Part shown: one piece after another, positions 1-9,930 of the stretch
Layout: every line of letters begins with the position of its first letter
How positions within the stretch are numbered: the first letter of the stretch is position 1
Assembly (NCBI GenBank): GCA_022984795.1
Contig: JALIHJ010000080.1
Span: 1 to 57,799 of the forward strand
Direction: 5' to 3'
DNA from: Fabrea salina
Lineage: Eukaryota; Ciliophora; Heterotrichea; Heterotrichida; Fabreidae
Length of the DNA: 57,799 nucleotides
The notes under the pieces: model-generated
Database searches by the model: none
What the model was told of the DNA's origin: nothing
Seen by the model: only the letters and a program-made list of their open reading frames with translations
Translations under genes and position numbers: made by a program

Positions 1-745
1 ACACCTAACACTACCTAACACCTAACACCCTAACACCCTAACACCCTAACACCCCTAACACCCCTAACACCCTAACACCCTAACACCCCTAACACCCCTA
101 ACACCCTAACACCTAACACCCTAACACTAACACCTAACACCCTAACACCCCTAACACCTAACACCTAACACTAACACTAACACCCTAACACCCCCTAACA
201 CCCTAACACCTAACACCCTAACCTAACACCTAACACCTAACACCCTAACACTAACACCTAACACCCTAACACCTAACACCCTAACACCTAACACTAACAC
301 CCTAACACCTAACACCTAACACCCTAACACCCTAACACCCTAACACCTAACACCCCTAACACCTAACACCCTAACACCCTAACACTAACACCCTAACACC
401 TAACACCCTAACACCTAACACCCCTAACACCCTAACACCCTAACACCCTAACACCCTAACACCCTAACACCCTAACACCTAACACCCCTAACACCCTAAC
501 ACCTAACACCCCTAACACCCTAACACCCTAACACTAACACTAACACCCCTAACACCCCTAACACCTAACACCTAACACCTAACACCCTAACACCTAACAC
601 CCTAACACCCTAACACCCTAACACCCCTAACACCCCTAACACCCTAACACCCTAACACCCTAACACCCCTAACACCCTAACACCCTAACACCCCTAACAC
701 TAACACCCCTAACACCCTAACACCCTAACACCCCTAACACCCTAA
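1..745. repeat. Left telomere, CCCTAACA array
   Basis: A continuous C-strand telomere array with basic unit CCCTAACA. Many units vary only in the length of the C run (CTAACA, CCTAACA, CCCCTAACA), and the array stops at position 745, where unique DNA starts. The reverse complement, TTAGGGTG, is the unit at the other end, so this is a true chromosome end. The unit is known from heterotrich ciliates. The irregular C runs contrast with the almost perfect right array and may be long-read homopolymer error or real telomerase slippage. Confidence 0.97.
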
Positions 746-752
746 TTGAGTG

Positions 753-1229
753 TTATGAACTCTTAATGAGCTTTTTGATAAGGTAAGCAGCTCCTCCTTC
801 TTCCAAAGCAACGCTATTCTCGAAAACACAGTTATCAATTGTTACATTTGAAGATTCCATCTTAATAGTGCCTCCAAATCCTCCAATTTGGTTCTTGAAC
901 TTAGACTTGTGAATAGATAAAGAGGACTCCCCAACTACAATAGGAGTAGTTACTGTGCTTGAATAGCTTTCGTAGAACTCAGTCTCAGTTTGTTCGTGCT
1001 TAAGAAGTTCTGTGTCATAGACAGTAAAATTAGAATTCTGTTCTATCAAAGCTGAACTCCCTGAGAAACTCTTTACCTTGAGGTTTCTAGCTGTTAGTTC
1101 TATGTTTTCCAGGCGGATTCCAGAATTGAAGTTTGATGCTGAGCAAGAGTCAAGTACTGCGGAAACACCTGGAACCCAAGACTTCAAGTGAATCAACTGC
1201 TTGTCACAGCTGCCACTGTAGAACTCAAG
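753..1229 (-). pseudogene. Frame-shifted 3' part of the beta-helix surface protein gene, cut off by the telomere
   Basis: An open frame runs from just after an in-frame TAA (1230-1232) to a TAA at 753-755, giving about 158 residues. It continues the low-complexity beta-helix style of the upstream gene, with short Asn/Ser-rich strands and a final GGAAYL motif typical of Pmp-like repeats. It lies in a different frame from the upstream 1253-residue frame. A third frame in the 13 nt between them reads SITN, so at least two indels within about 20 nt appear to separate the parts. No GT...AG intron fits the gap. The stop is only 8 nt from the telomere. I read this as the decayed or truncated end of the gene; assembly error is the alternative. 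Confidence 0.6.
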
Positions 1230-1239
1230 TTAGTGATGC

Positions 1240-4200
1240 TTAGAGTTCCCCTTGAATGCTGTAATCTCCATAAAGAGCACAGTAATAACCACTTGAGCCA
1301 GAAATAGTTGAATTGGTTATTTCTAGCTTTCCCAAACTGTGGTAATCATTAATTGGAGCTCCTATGCTGGTGTGAGCATTTGTGATAGTAACTCCACTTA
1401 ATACACCAGAGCTGAAAGAAACTGTTCCTGCTATGTAAAGTGCTGCTCCTCTCGATGCTTCTGGGCTCATAAACTTAGTGCTTTTTATCAATAGCTCTAC
1501 TGAATCAGCTTGTGACCTACTGCTTATATAAACACCTCCTCCTAGCTTAGCTTTTGAGGACTCAAAAACAGAGTCCTGGATTGACAGCTTAGTTTTAAGT
1601 TTTTCACTTGAATAAGGGGTGTAGTAAATGCTCCCTCCATTTCCGTTTTTGGTCTGGCAATAATAAAAGTCTAGTTTGCTTGTTTCTAAGCTCACAACTT
1701 CTCCAAAGAGCACGCCCCTTATTTCTCCAGTGCAATTAGTGACTTTCACGTTATCAAGAAATAAGGATTCCACCTTTCTAAACTCAAGTACTGAGTCTTT
1801 GCGGTTCTGAATGTTTTGGAAAGTAGTCCTTGAAATTGTGAATGCTCCTACTGAAGAGCCCCTTATAGCGTACCCTACGTTTGAAACTGAGTTCATATTC
1901 GAGAACTTAGAGTCTGTTATGGAAACATTTTTGACAGACTGAATGTCAAACACAGGTGATGCTAAATTAGATTCTTGCTGGCAAGGAGAACCGTTGACAC
2001 TTACTGACTTGAGTTGAGTTTGAGTTTGAATATTGGAGACTTGGATTAAGCTAGAGCATTCCTGATTCTGGTTATTAGCTTCAATGTTCAGGTTGTTGAG
2101 AGTTAAGCTTTGTGAGTCTTTGAATGATAAGAGCACGCCTTCGAAAGAAACATTTTTGAGTCTGAGTTCTTGAATTGATATTTCTCCTGTATTTCTGAGC
2201 TCAATGAGCCCTACATCACCACAGGTCAAGTTATTGACACTCACTGACTTCAGTTGAGTCTGAGTTTGGATATCTGAGACTTGAATTAGGCCATATAAGT
2301 ATGAGTTTTTGCTATTGAATTCGATTCTTACTTTGTTGAAATCTAAGCTTTTTGAGTCTTTGAATGATAAGAGTATCCCTCCAAAGGAAACATCAGTGAG
2401 TGTGAGTCCTTGAATTGATATGTCTCCTGCGTTTACGAGGCTGATGAATCCTACGTCAGAACTGGATGGCGTTGCTTCTAAGCCATTGATACTCACCCAC
2501 TTCAGTTGAGTTTGGGCCTGAATATTGGAGGCCTGCATCAATCCATTCAAGTATGAGTTTTGATTGGTACCATTAACACTCAGAGTGTCTAAAGTTAAGC
2601 TTTGTGAATCTTTGAATGATAAGAGCACACCTCCAAAGGAAACATCAGTAAGTTTGAGTCCTTGAATTGATATTTCTCCTGAGGCCCAGATAAGCCCAGA
2701 GAATTTTTGGTTCTGATTGTTAACATCAATGTTCAGGGTGTACAGAGTTAAGCTTTGTGAGTTTGTGAATGATAAGAGCGCACCTCCAAAGGAAACATCA
2801 GTGAGTCTGAGTTCTTCAATTGATATGTCTCCTGCATGTATAAACTCAATGAGTCCTGTATCAGAGTTGGGTGGTGTTGCTTCTAAACTATTCACACTCA
2901 GCGATTTGAGTTGAGTTTGGGCTTGGATATTGGAGACTTGGATTAAGCTAGAGCATTCCTGATTCTGGTTATTAGCTTCAATGTTCAGGTTGTTGAGAGT
3001 TAAGCTTTGTGAGTCTTTGAATGATAAGAGCACGCCTTCGAAAGAAACATTTTTGAGTCTGAGTTCTTGAATTGATATGCTTCCTGCATTTGTGAAGTCA
3101 ATCAACCCTGTATTGGAAGTTAAGCCATTAACACTCACTGACTTGAGTTGAGTCTGAGTTTGGATATTCGAGACTTGGATTAAGCTAGAGTAGTCCTGAT
3201 TCTGGTTTTTAACATCAATACTTAGGTTTTCAATAGTTAAGTTTTTTGAGTCTTTGAATGATAAGGGTACCCCTCCGAAGGAAACATTTTGGAGTGTAAG
3301 TTGTCCAATAAATATGTCTCCTGCATTTCTGAAGTCAACCAACCCTGTATTGGAAGTTAAGTCATTAACGCTCACTGACTTCAGTTGAGTCTGAGTTTGG
3401 ATATTCGAGACCTGAATCAAGTCATAGAAGTATGAGCTGCGGTTATTAGCTTCAATGCTTAGGTTTTCGAGAGTTAAGTTTTTTGAGTCCTTGAATGATA
3501 AGAGCACACCTCCAAAGGAAACATCAGTGAGTGCAAGTTTTTCAATTGATATGTCTCCTGCATTTATGAACTCAGCAAATATTGCATCAGAGATAGGCGT
3601 TGCTTCTAATCCATTGACACTCACTGACTTCAGTTGAGTCTGAGTTTGGATATTAGAGACTTGGATCAAGCCATGAAAGTATGAGTTCTGGTTATTAGCT
3701 TCAATGTTCAGGTTGTTGAGAGTTAAGTTTTTTGAGTCTTTGAATGATAAGAGCACACCTCCAAAGGAAACATCAGTGAGTGCAAGTTTTTCAATTGATA
3801 TGTCTCCTGCATTTATGAACTCAACGAGTCCTTCATCAGAGGTTAAGCTATTGACAATCACTGATTTCAGTAGAATATTAGGTATATTCGAGACCTGAAT
3901 CAAGTCATAGAAGTATGAGCTGCGGTTATTAGCTTCAATGCTTAGGTTTTCGAGAGTTAAGTTTTTTGAGTCTTTGAATGATAAGAGCACACCTCCAAAG
4001 GAAACATCAGTGAGTGTAAGCTGCTCAATCAATATGTCTCCTGAGATTTGGATCAAGCCATGAAAGTATGAGTTCTGGTTATTAGCTTCAATGTTCAGGC
4101 TGTTGAGAGTTAAGCTTTGTGAGTCCCTGAATGATAATAGTGGCCCTCCGAAGGAAACATCAGTGAGTGTAAGTTCTTCAATTGATATGTCTCCTGCATG

Positions 4201-5001
4201 TATAAACTCAATCAACGCTCCATCAGAGGTAGTTAAATCTCCTTCAAATGATCTAATCTCTATCTTTGTAGAACTGATGTGGTATTCAAAGCTTATGAAA
4301 CTCCTAAATCTAGATTCTAAAATTTTTGAATTAGAAATCTCAAAATTAGACTCTAAAATTAGGAAAACAGCTCCCCCTATTTTTGTCCCTTTGATTGCTA
4401 AACCTGATACATTTACTGAACCGGGCAGGAAGAAAAACGTAGAACTACAGTCAACGTTCTCTAAAAAGACATTCTTAAATACTGAGTTTTTATCAGGATA
4501 AACCACCATAGATTCTGATCGAAAGTCTTGGAATTTAACATCTTTTAGCCATATTCCTTCTTCTTCAAAGGTGAAAATTAAACTGTCTCTTAGAGAGGTA
4601 CCATCTTCACACTTTATAGTCAAACCCTCTATTACTAACCTTTTTTTGGGTTTATATCCTATTTGAAAGTCACTCCCGAGCACTAGACTAGTAGAATTCA
4701 TACCCTTCCCTTTTATGTGCAAAAGAGAGGCTGAGAAGTTTGGGTTTTTATCAAGGGGTCCTTTGGGATAAAAAAATAAATCTCCTGAGGAATCATTGGA
4801 TTTAATCTTTATGTCTCCTTCCGGAAGTTCAATCAAGATTCCTTCCTTGTCAGTGGTGAAATCTTCAGTTTCGAGGTAGCAGTAAAAGTCCTTTTCACCA
4901 GAATAAGTGAACTTTTCAACAGTGTCGCAGTAGTCCAGGTCGTCAATACTTGTATAACAGGCATACGAGGTCCACAGAAAAGCCAGCTTGAAAAAAAGCA
5001 T
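1240..5001 (-). CDS. Secreted right-handed beta-helix (Pmp-like) repeat protein
   Basis: 1253 residues from ATG at 5001 to TAA at 1240. A hydrophobic N-terminus (MLFFKLAFLWTSYACYTS) looks like a signal peptide. The rest is made of short beta-strand-like segments rich in Ser, Asn, Leu and Ile, the pattern of pectin-lyase-type beta-helices and polymorphic outer-membrane-protein repeats. The middle holds ten copies of a repeat with the core LLSFKDS followed by SLTL..LNIEANN and, in most copies, LIQVSNIQTQTQLKSVSVN. Ciliates have large families of such surface proteins, often with a Cys-rich and multi-TM tail. That tail is missing here because the frame breaks at 1240 and the chromosome ends 500 bp later. 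The function is unknown; adhesion or surface coat is inference. Confidence 0.8.
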   Translation of the reverse strand: MLFFKLAFLWTSYACYTSIDDLDYCDTVEKFTYSGEKDFYCYLETEDFTTDKEGILIELPEGDIKIKSNDSSGDLFFYPKGPLDKNPNFSASLLHIKGKGMNSTSLVLGSDFQIGYKPKKRLVIEGLTIKCEDGTSLRDSLIFTFEEEGIWLKDVKFQDFRSESMVVYPDKNSVFKNVFLENVDCSSTFFFLPGSVNVSGLAIKGTKIGGAVFLILESNFEISNSKILESRFRSFISFEYHISSTKIEIRSFEGDLTTSDGALIEFIHAGDISIEELTLTDVSFGGPLLSFRDSQSLTLNSLNIEANNQNSYFHGLIQISGDILIEQLTLTDVSFGGVLLSFKDSKNLTLENLSIEANNRSSYFYDLIQVSNIPNILLKSVIVNSLTSDEGLVEFINAGDISIEKLALTDVSFGGVLLSFKDSKNLTLNNLNIEANNQNSYFHGLIQVSNIQTQTQLKSVSVNGLEATPISDAIFAEFINAGDISIEKLALTDVSFGGVLLSFKDSKNLTLENLSIEANNRSSYFYDLIQVSNIQTQTQLKSVSVNDLTSNTGLVDFRNAGDIFIGQLTLQNVSFGGVPLSFKDSKNLTIENLSIDVKNQNQDYSSLIQVSNIQTQTQLKSVSVNGLTSNTGLIDFTNAGSISIQELRLKNVSFEGVLLSFKDSQSLTLNNLNIEANNQNQECSSLIQVSNIQAQTQLKSLSVNSLEATPPNSDTGLIEFIHAGDISIEELRLTDVSFGGALLSFTNSQSLTLYTLNIDVNNQNQKFSGLIWASGEISIQGLKLTDVSFGGVLLSFKDSQSLTLDTLSVNGTNQNSYLNGLMQASNIQAQTQLKWVSINGLEATPSSSDVGFISLVNAGDISIQGLTLTDVSFGGILLSFKDSKSLDFNKVRIEFNSKNSYLYGLIQVSDIQTQTQLKSVSVNNLTCGDVGLIELRNTGEISIQELRLKNVSFEGVLLSFKDSQSLTLNNLNIEANNQNQECSSLIQVSNIQTQTQLKSVSVNGSPCQQESNLASPVFDIQSVKNVSITDSKFSNMNSVSNVGYAIRGSSVGAFTISRTTFQNIQNRKDSVLEFRKVESLFLDNVKVTNCTGEIRGVLFGEVVSLETSKLDFYYCQTKNGNGGSIYYTPYSSEKLKTKLSIQDSVFESSKAKLGGGVYISSRSQADSVELLIKSTKFMSPEASRGAALYIAGTVSFSSGVLSGVTITNAHTSIGAPINDYHSLGKLEITNSTISGSSGYYCALYGDYSIQGEL
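2086..4140 (-). repeat. Coding tandem repeat, ten units of about 150-260 bp
   Basis: The block encoding LLSFKDS (or LSFRDS, LSFTNS) recurs near 2119, 2348, 2608, 2765, 3015, 3247, 3481, 3730, 3965 and 4117. Spacing is mostly 230-260 bp with two shorter steps of about 155 bp. Neighbouring units differ by a few bases and some distant units are almost identical, for example those near 2119 and 3015. This suggests continuing unequal exchange or gene conversion inside the gene. Confidence 0.85.
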
Positions 5002-5854
5002 TATAATTAAAGGTTAAACGATGTACTTAAATGTTTATTTGTAGCTAACTATGTGGATTTGGTATAAGGTGTCTTTGGTTTGTGTCAAAAAGCCCAAATC
5101 AATTTCTTCATCACCCACCAAAAGCAGACTAAAAATAAAAAACCTACTAAGCTAGTGATTTTTAGCACTAGAATCCGTAGATTTTCTCCAGCACTCGCAA
5201 AAGAGATTCGATTAATAGGCTTGTTGAAGAAATTAAGCCTTTGGATAAGCATTAAAAGCGATACCAAATTTCCTTCGTGCTTGGATTTAAAAGATGGGTA
5301 GAATTAGTTGAGCCGAGACTAATCTTATTGTTTCAAAGGATAAAATTGATTCTAAAGTCAAAAAATCGAGTTGTTGAAGAAATTCAAAAGGTCGATTTTT
5401 TTTTCGACTTTCGGAAAAGGGAATTTGCCTCTAAAATTCATCCCGGAGAATGGTCTTTTGCCTATTAGTGCTTTAAAAGGCCAGTCCAACGCCTAAAGTA
5501 GTGTTTTTAGAAAGAAGGAATCTGGTTGAAATCAAGCAGACACAAAGAAACACTACCTTTAGTTCAGTGAATCAAACCAATAAAAAGTGCTTTAGATTCA
5601 ACCAGGAGCCTCTAAGTAAGAATGATTTAAACTAAGCCTTTTATAAACAAACAGTCACGAAAGCTTACCTATTTGGGTGACTTCTTACTTTCAAAAAGTT
5701 AAACAAATTTAATGATAATTCTGGGAATGAATACATAGAATTACCGAGATGGCCCAAATAGCTTCTTATGTTTAAACAAGGAACATTAGGTATACTTGGT
5801 TTCAACTGAGTTTAAAGCGAGACTTTCAGACATAAGCCAAATTAAACCTAACTT
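5002..5854. other. Intergenic, no supported gene
   Basis: About 850 bp upstream of the beta-helix gene and downstream of the dickkopf-type gene. Short open frames here have no recognisable content. Two copies of the dispersed motif TTGTTGAAGAAATT lie at 5221 and 5371, the second inside a weak inverted pair (AAAAAATCGA...TCGATTTTTT). No RNA gene was seen. Confidence 0.6.
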
Positions 5855-6934
5855 TTAGTTAAAGTATAGGATAGCTAAGGACCCTAGAAGTAGTGATCCA
5901 GTTTCGTAGTCACTATGCCTGTAACTGGGATCAAAGAGCCCCAAATCCTTCGAGCAACCATCAATAGCTCCGCTATAGTAGAGGTTCCACATGTAGGCTT
6001 GCACTGTAATATTCGTGTAGTAGTAGTAGAAGTCATCTGATACCGCTCCACACTCGTGCATATCTGATATGGAGTCATCGTAAACTTCGGATCCGTAACA
6101 TTTATGATCCTGGTTGAATTCTAGGTTTTCGTAGACCCTTGCGAAATCTCCAGAAGCGAAATAGTTGTAGCCTAAACCTTGTACGTCTTGGAAGTGTCCC
6201 TTGTCGCCTGAAAGTCCAGAACACAAACACTCTCCCGTAGTAAAGGGTTCTTCATAACCTTCAAATCTGTACTCGCAAGTTTCTCCCAAAGTGCATTCAT
6301 AGGGTGGGCTTATTTCCTGGTCTTCTTTGTAGACCTTAATTCCAACACACTTGCTGCCTCCCTCAAGGACAGTCTTGCAGAACATTCCATCGCTCGCAGA
6401 CCCGTCAACATCAATGCTAAAGAGTTTGGTGCAAGTTCCTGAGTTACACCCATAACCTGTCACACACTCGTAGTGTTCAATGCAGGAAGCTCCTTCTTGT
6501 TTGGCAGCAGTGCATTTGCCGTCTCCACAGTAGTGATTAATGTTGCACTGCCTAAAAGAGTTACACTCTCCTCCTTCCTCTACAAAGGCACATTCATTAT
6601 TTGTGCATTTTCCACTGTAGCAATCTTCATCTTCACAGCAGTAATCTCCAGCATTCAATTGGGTAGAGGTGGGACAACCAGGGCTAGAACTGGAGCTAGC
6701 TTGCTCTCTGCAGCTTCCCTCGCTGTAAGAAGACTCAATCCGGAATTGGTCTAAGTCGCCTCCGCACTCCAAACCATCAGAGCAAGGACTCATTGTTAAG
6801 GTTCTGCTATCGGAGTCTACTGTTATGCATTTGTCGCTTGTTTCCTGGCCGCACTGAATAGTGTAGCATTCAGTTTTACCCAAGGACCTTGCTAGGTGAA
6901 CTAAAGCGGCTGTAAGGATGACTCTCCTCCACAT
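5855..6934 (-). CDS. Secreted dickkopf-type cysteine-rich protein, probably GPI-anchored
   Basis: 359 residues starting at ATG 6934. It has an N-terminal hydrophobic segment (MWRRVILTAALVHLARS), then a cysteine-rich central part with closely spaced motifs such as CNINHYCGDGKC and CVTGYGCNSGTC. This spacing resembles the dickkopf N-terminal Cys-rich domain, which is abundant in ciliate secreted proteins. The last residues (TGSLLLGSLAILYFN) form a short hydrophobic tail that fits a GPI-attachment signal or a tail anchor. No enzymatic motif is visible, and a cell-surface role is inference. The stop is TAA. Confidence 0.75.
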   Translation of the reverse strand: MWRRVILTAALVHLARSLGKTECYTIQCGQETSDKCITVDSDSRTLTMSPCSDGLECGGDLDQFRIESSYSEGSCREQASSSSSPGCPTSTQLNAGDYCCEDEDCYSGKCTNNECAFVEEGGECNSFRQCNINHYCGDGKCTAAKQEGASCIEHYECVTGYGCNSGTCTKLFSIDVDGSASDGMFCKTVLEGGSKCVGIKVYKEDQEISPPYECTLGETCEYRFEGYEEPFTTGECLCSGLSGDKGHFQDVQGLGYNYFASGDFARVYENLEFNQDHKCYGSEVYDDSISDMHECGAVSDDFYYYYTNITVQAYMWNLYYSGAIDGCSKDLGLFDPSYRHSDYETGSLLLGSLAILYFN

Positions 6935-8117
6935 TTATAAATTTGGTACTCATAAAAAGCCCTCAAGTGAAGAACATTCAACAAAAAATCTAAGATTAGA
7001 GCTTTAATTGACTTGTGCAAAGTCATATGTATGAATAAACTTGTTATCTAGAATTTTGGGTTTTGACTATAAATCCTTAAGTTAAAAAACCAATTTAGAA
7101 GTGAGTCACTCACACACACTGAGTAAGCATAGTTGCTAGTTTTAGTCAGAATATTAATTTAAGACGATTAATTTATAGCAACTAAACCCTATACTTAGTC
7201 TAATTATTAGCAATATTTAGTTATGTAAGCTAGAGCTAAAAATAAGGGTTACTTGTTGATCATTAAGCTTCTACCTAGTAAGCTGCCTAAGTAGACTAAA
7301 CAGTTACTCTAGCAAAGACAAAGAGTATCAAAGTTCTTCTAGAGAGCTTGTTGTGGTTCCTAGCGCCAGAATTCATACCTCATATTGGAGGGTGTAAAAC
7401 AGCCTTACAAACAGGGTTGTTGAAGAAATTCAAATAGAGGAAGAGTTAGGGATCAGTTGCGGCCATCTATTCGTCTTATTTGTAAAGTACAATTGGCTGA
7501 TTGCTCTGGTTCATCAAAATTTAGTCCAACTAGTCAAAAGCACAAAACAAAGACTTTCGGTCAACAAACCAATTCGGAAGCAGTAGAAGTAATCCAAAAA
7601 CCAAGAAGGGACCCTATATTATTCTTCAGAGAGCCATTAGTAGCATCTGGAAATTGTTGAAGAAATATGGAGTTATCCAGGTAGGTTGTAAGCATCTGGC
7701 GAACAATTGCTAGCTTGCTTTGGTTCAAATAAATAATTCAGACTTAAGTTTTAATTCTATCTCTTTAACCCTAATTCTACTGCTTATATGATAAATACAC
7801 TAATTGTTATTGTTAGTTACTGAGTCTATGGCCTCCAAGGCACAAAAAAGAAAAGGTCTTCTGGTTTGCGTTTTTGCTTGCGTGCCTTTTCTAGTAGATT
7901 CAGTCTAAGATTCTTGACTGCGTTTTTTATTGCTTCATTTAGTTTCCTGCTTCTGTGAACTTAAAGAATTTAAGGTTTAGCTAGCAATGTGACTCAATAC
8001 TGACGCTGAGTTAATCAATAGAAGAAGTAGGTGCTTTTATAAGTATCTACTTTGCTTCTTTGTCCAATTCAAAAGTCTTAACTTTTTATTCAACATTCAA
8101 ATTAGCGGTCGAAAATA
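6935..8117. other. Long intergenic region between divergent genes
   Basis: About 1.18 kb of AT-rich DNA between two divergently transcribed genes. It holds two copies of the dispersed motif (7417, 7654) and a 67-codon open frame at 7457-7660 that starts from a non-ATG codon and is not convincing as a gene. A possible transposase remnant is listed separately. No tRNA or other RNA gene was recognised. Confidence 0.6.
7411..7700 (+). mobile_element. Possible Tc1/mariner-like transposase remnant
   Basis: Short peptides in different frames resemble the N-terminal DNA-binding part of Tc1/mariner or IS630-type transposases. LLKKFK (7417) is followed after a frame change by RGRVRDQLRP, like the usual KKF..TG.V.DRPR stretch, and later there is SSIWKLLKKYGVIQ (about 7640). 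The frames do not connect, no DDE residues or terminal inverted repeats were found, and the match is by eye only, so this is a weak call. Confidence 0.2.
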
Positions 8118-8834
8118 ATGGATAAATCATCGGATCCTAACGCCCAAAATGTAACTCGAACCACCCAAGGAAACGAAGTTCCAGTCTCTGAGACTAAAAC
8201 TGAGCAAAAGAAAGCTTACTTGTACCTCCATTTGATAGTTAGTATCATCTTGGTGTTACTAATCATCATAACCATGTTCCTTCCTTGGTTTGATTACTGT
8301 CTTCACTCATTCTTACCTGGAGGTGCCAACATTGAAGAGGATTTTTCTACTAATGAAGGTGTGTACTCAGACGGATTCGCAAGTTACTCCGACTGGAAAG
8401 ACAAGTATTGCGCCGAATCCTCTGATAAACTTTTTGAGCCTTACTGTCCTGGATTCTGCGACAATATTCCAAGCATCAATGGAGGAATGACTGGTATGAT
8501 CATTCTTGCTGTGCTTGCAATACTTGCGAACTTGATGCTCTGCATCTTATCATGCTGTGCAATTGGAAAAAAGGGAATAAAAATGGTATTCCCTATTGCT
8601 TTTTTGGTACTTCCTTTTGGGTTCTACCTTTTAGCAATCATCATTTTAGCTGCGGTCGGCGGAATGAATGGCTTCGACTCAACTGAATCCGTTGAAGGTT
8701 TTGACATTAAAGACTACACTTTGGGAGGAGGCTTCATCTTTGCTATCATAATAGTAATATTTGAAGCTGCTTACAGTGCGTTCGGAGTATTTTTGATCAG
8801 GAACGCCTTCAGCGGAAAGGTTGAATTTAAGTAA
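8118..8834 (+). CDS. Four-transmembrane protein of unknown function
   Basis: 238 residues from ATG 8118 to TAA. A hydrophilic N-terminus of about 35 residues is followed by a long TM segment (LIVSIILVLLIIITMFL), a loop of about 75 residues with several cysteines, then three further TM helices around residues 125-150, 157-180 and 200-225. The topology is tetraspan or claudin-like, with a large first loop and cysteines that could pair. No family signature such as CCG was found. Neighbours are cell-surface proteins, so a membrane or cortex role is plausible but unproven. Confidence 0.75.
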   Translation: MDKSSDPNAQNVTRTTQGNEVPVSETKTEQKKAYLYLHLIVSIILVLLIIITMFLPWFDYCLHSFLPGGANIEEDFSTNEGVYSDGFASYSDWKDKYCAESSDKLFEPYCPGFCDNIPSINGGMTGMIILAVLAILANLMLCILSCCAIGKKGIKMVFPIAFLVLPFGFYLLAIIILAAVGGMNGFDSTESVEGFDIKDYTLGGGFIFAIIIVIFEAAYSAFGVFLIRNAFSGKVEFK

Positions 8835-9930
8835 TCTCAGTTTACCTTAATTTTTGAGCTTGTTTTAGGAAGCTGCTTCCTTCATGAATTATTTGATTCT
8901 TTATTGAAAACTTTAAAACATGTACAGACAAACAATGCTGTTCCGTCAAGAGAGGAAGCTTGGAGTTTTGTACTGTTTCTAGTTTTTGTTTATGAGTCGA
9001 TTTATTTGTCTGCTTGAGGTGAGTTTAGCAGTCTTTACCAGAAAGTCCATTGCGGTTGACTAATAATTTTTACTAACTAGTTTCAAAGATACTTTGTAGG
9101 TACTTTATTTCGTCATTTGTTTTTATGTAGTGTTTCCAGGCTTTTGATAGATTTAGTTTTTGTCTTTCTGTATATTTTCGAGCTTATTAGAAGCTTTGTG
9201 GCTTTTGCCTTAAATTGGATGTTTTTTAATTGCCTTGTTTGCTTTTCAGTTAAGTAAACGGCAGCTTCTAGGCATCAAATTAACTTATTTTATTTATTTG
9301 AGCTAGTTCAAGCCGCTTAGGCCTCTACTGGGTGGATTTTGGGGTGTTTTTTGGTTGGTCTTCTGGTCTTTTTCGTATTTCTTCTAGCATCAAATTAGCT
9401 TATAATTGCCTTAGTTAGGGTGTTGAAGAAATTCGAAAATGGCCTTATAGTGCAAATGGGTTAGAAATGAATTTAAACCACTCCTGTTGGTGTGACTAAG
9501 TAATAAAATGTCAATTGTCGAGCAGTTCCTAGAACACCAAGTAGTACTTACTGATGATAACTCTAGCAATATAAATCAAAAGCTAGCAACCTCTAGCTAC
9601 AGCCTCTAAGCAGCTAGATAGCACTTACAGATAAAACTCGTTCTATTGAACTCATAACTGACCTCAAGCACCCAGAACTATTGAATTTCCCAGTCACTTC
9701 AGCTTCGTAAACCCAGCCTTGTTCCAGGGACTTATTAGCAACCAACTGAGTGAACAACCAAAAGTTGCTAGAAGACACCTAACTCCACCCTAAACTTAGT
9801 AACTCTTTGTTTATCAAACTTAGAATTATGCAGAGTTGAGCTCTAAAACCAATTCTGAGTGGTATTTGGCTTCGGTTTAAATAGCAGAAGTAAGTAACTA
9901 AGTAAAAGTAAGGTAGAAGTGATAATAAAT
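8835..9930. other. T-rich intergenic region with a short imperfect repeat
   Basis: About 1.1 kb between two genes on the same strand. TCTAGGCATCAAATTAACTTAT (about 9268) recurs as TCTAGCATCAAATTAGCTTAT (about 9383). A telomere-like TTAGGGTGTTG at 9415-9425 joins directly onto a copy of the dispersed GTTGAAGAAATT motif. No gene or RNA was recognised. Confidence 0.55.

Larger units (their letters stand above)
5221..9436 (+). repeat. Dispersed motif TTGTTGAAGAAATT, five copies
   Basis: Near-identical copies start at 5221, 5371, 7417, 7654 and about 9420, all in the same orientation and all in non-coding DNA of the left arm. The first three share TTGTTGAAGAAATT exactly. The last two are shortened or altered (AAATTGTTGAAGAAATAT, TGTTGAAGAAATTCG). 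In one frame the motif reads LLKKF or LLKKY, the kind of peptide found in transposase helix-turn-helix regions. It could mark remnants of one mobile element family or a regulatory word. Confidence 0.5.

Noticed and set aside
5002-9930. Small open frames in left-arm spacers
   Set aside because: Most begin with non-ATG codons, lack family features and have intergenic base composition.
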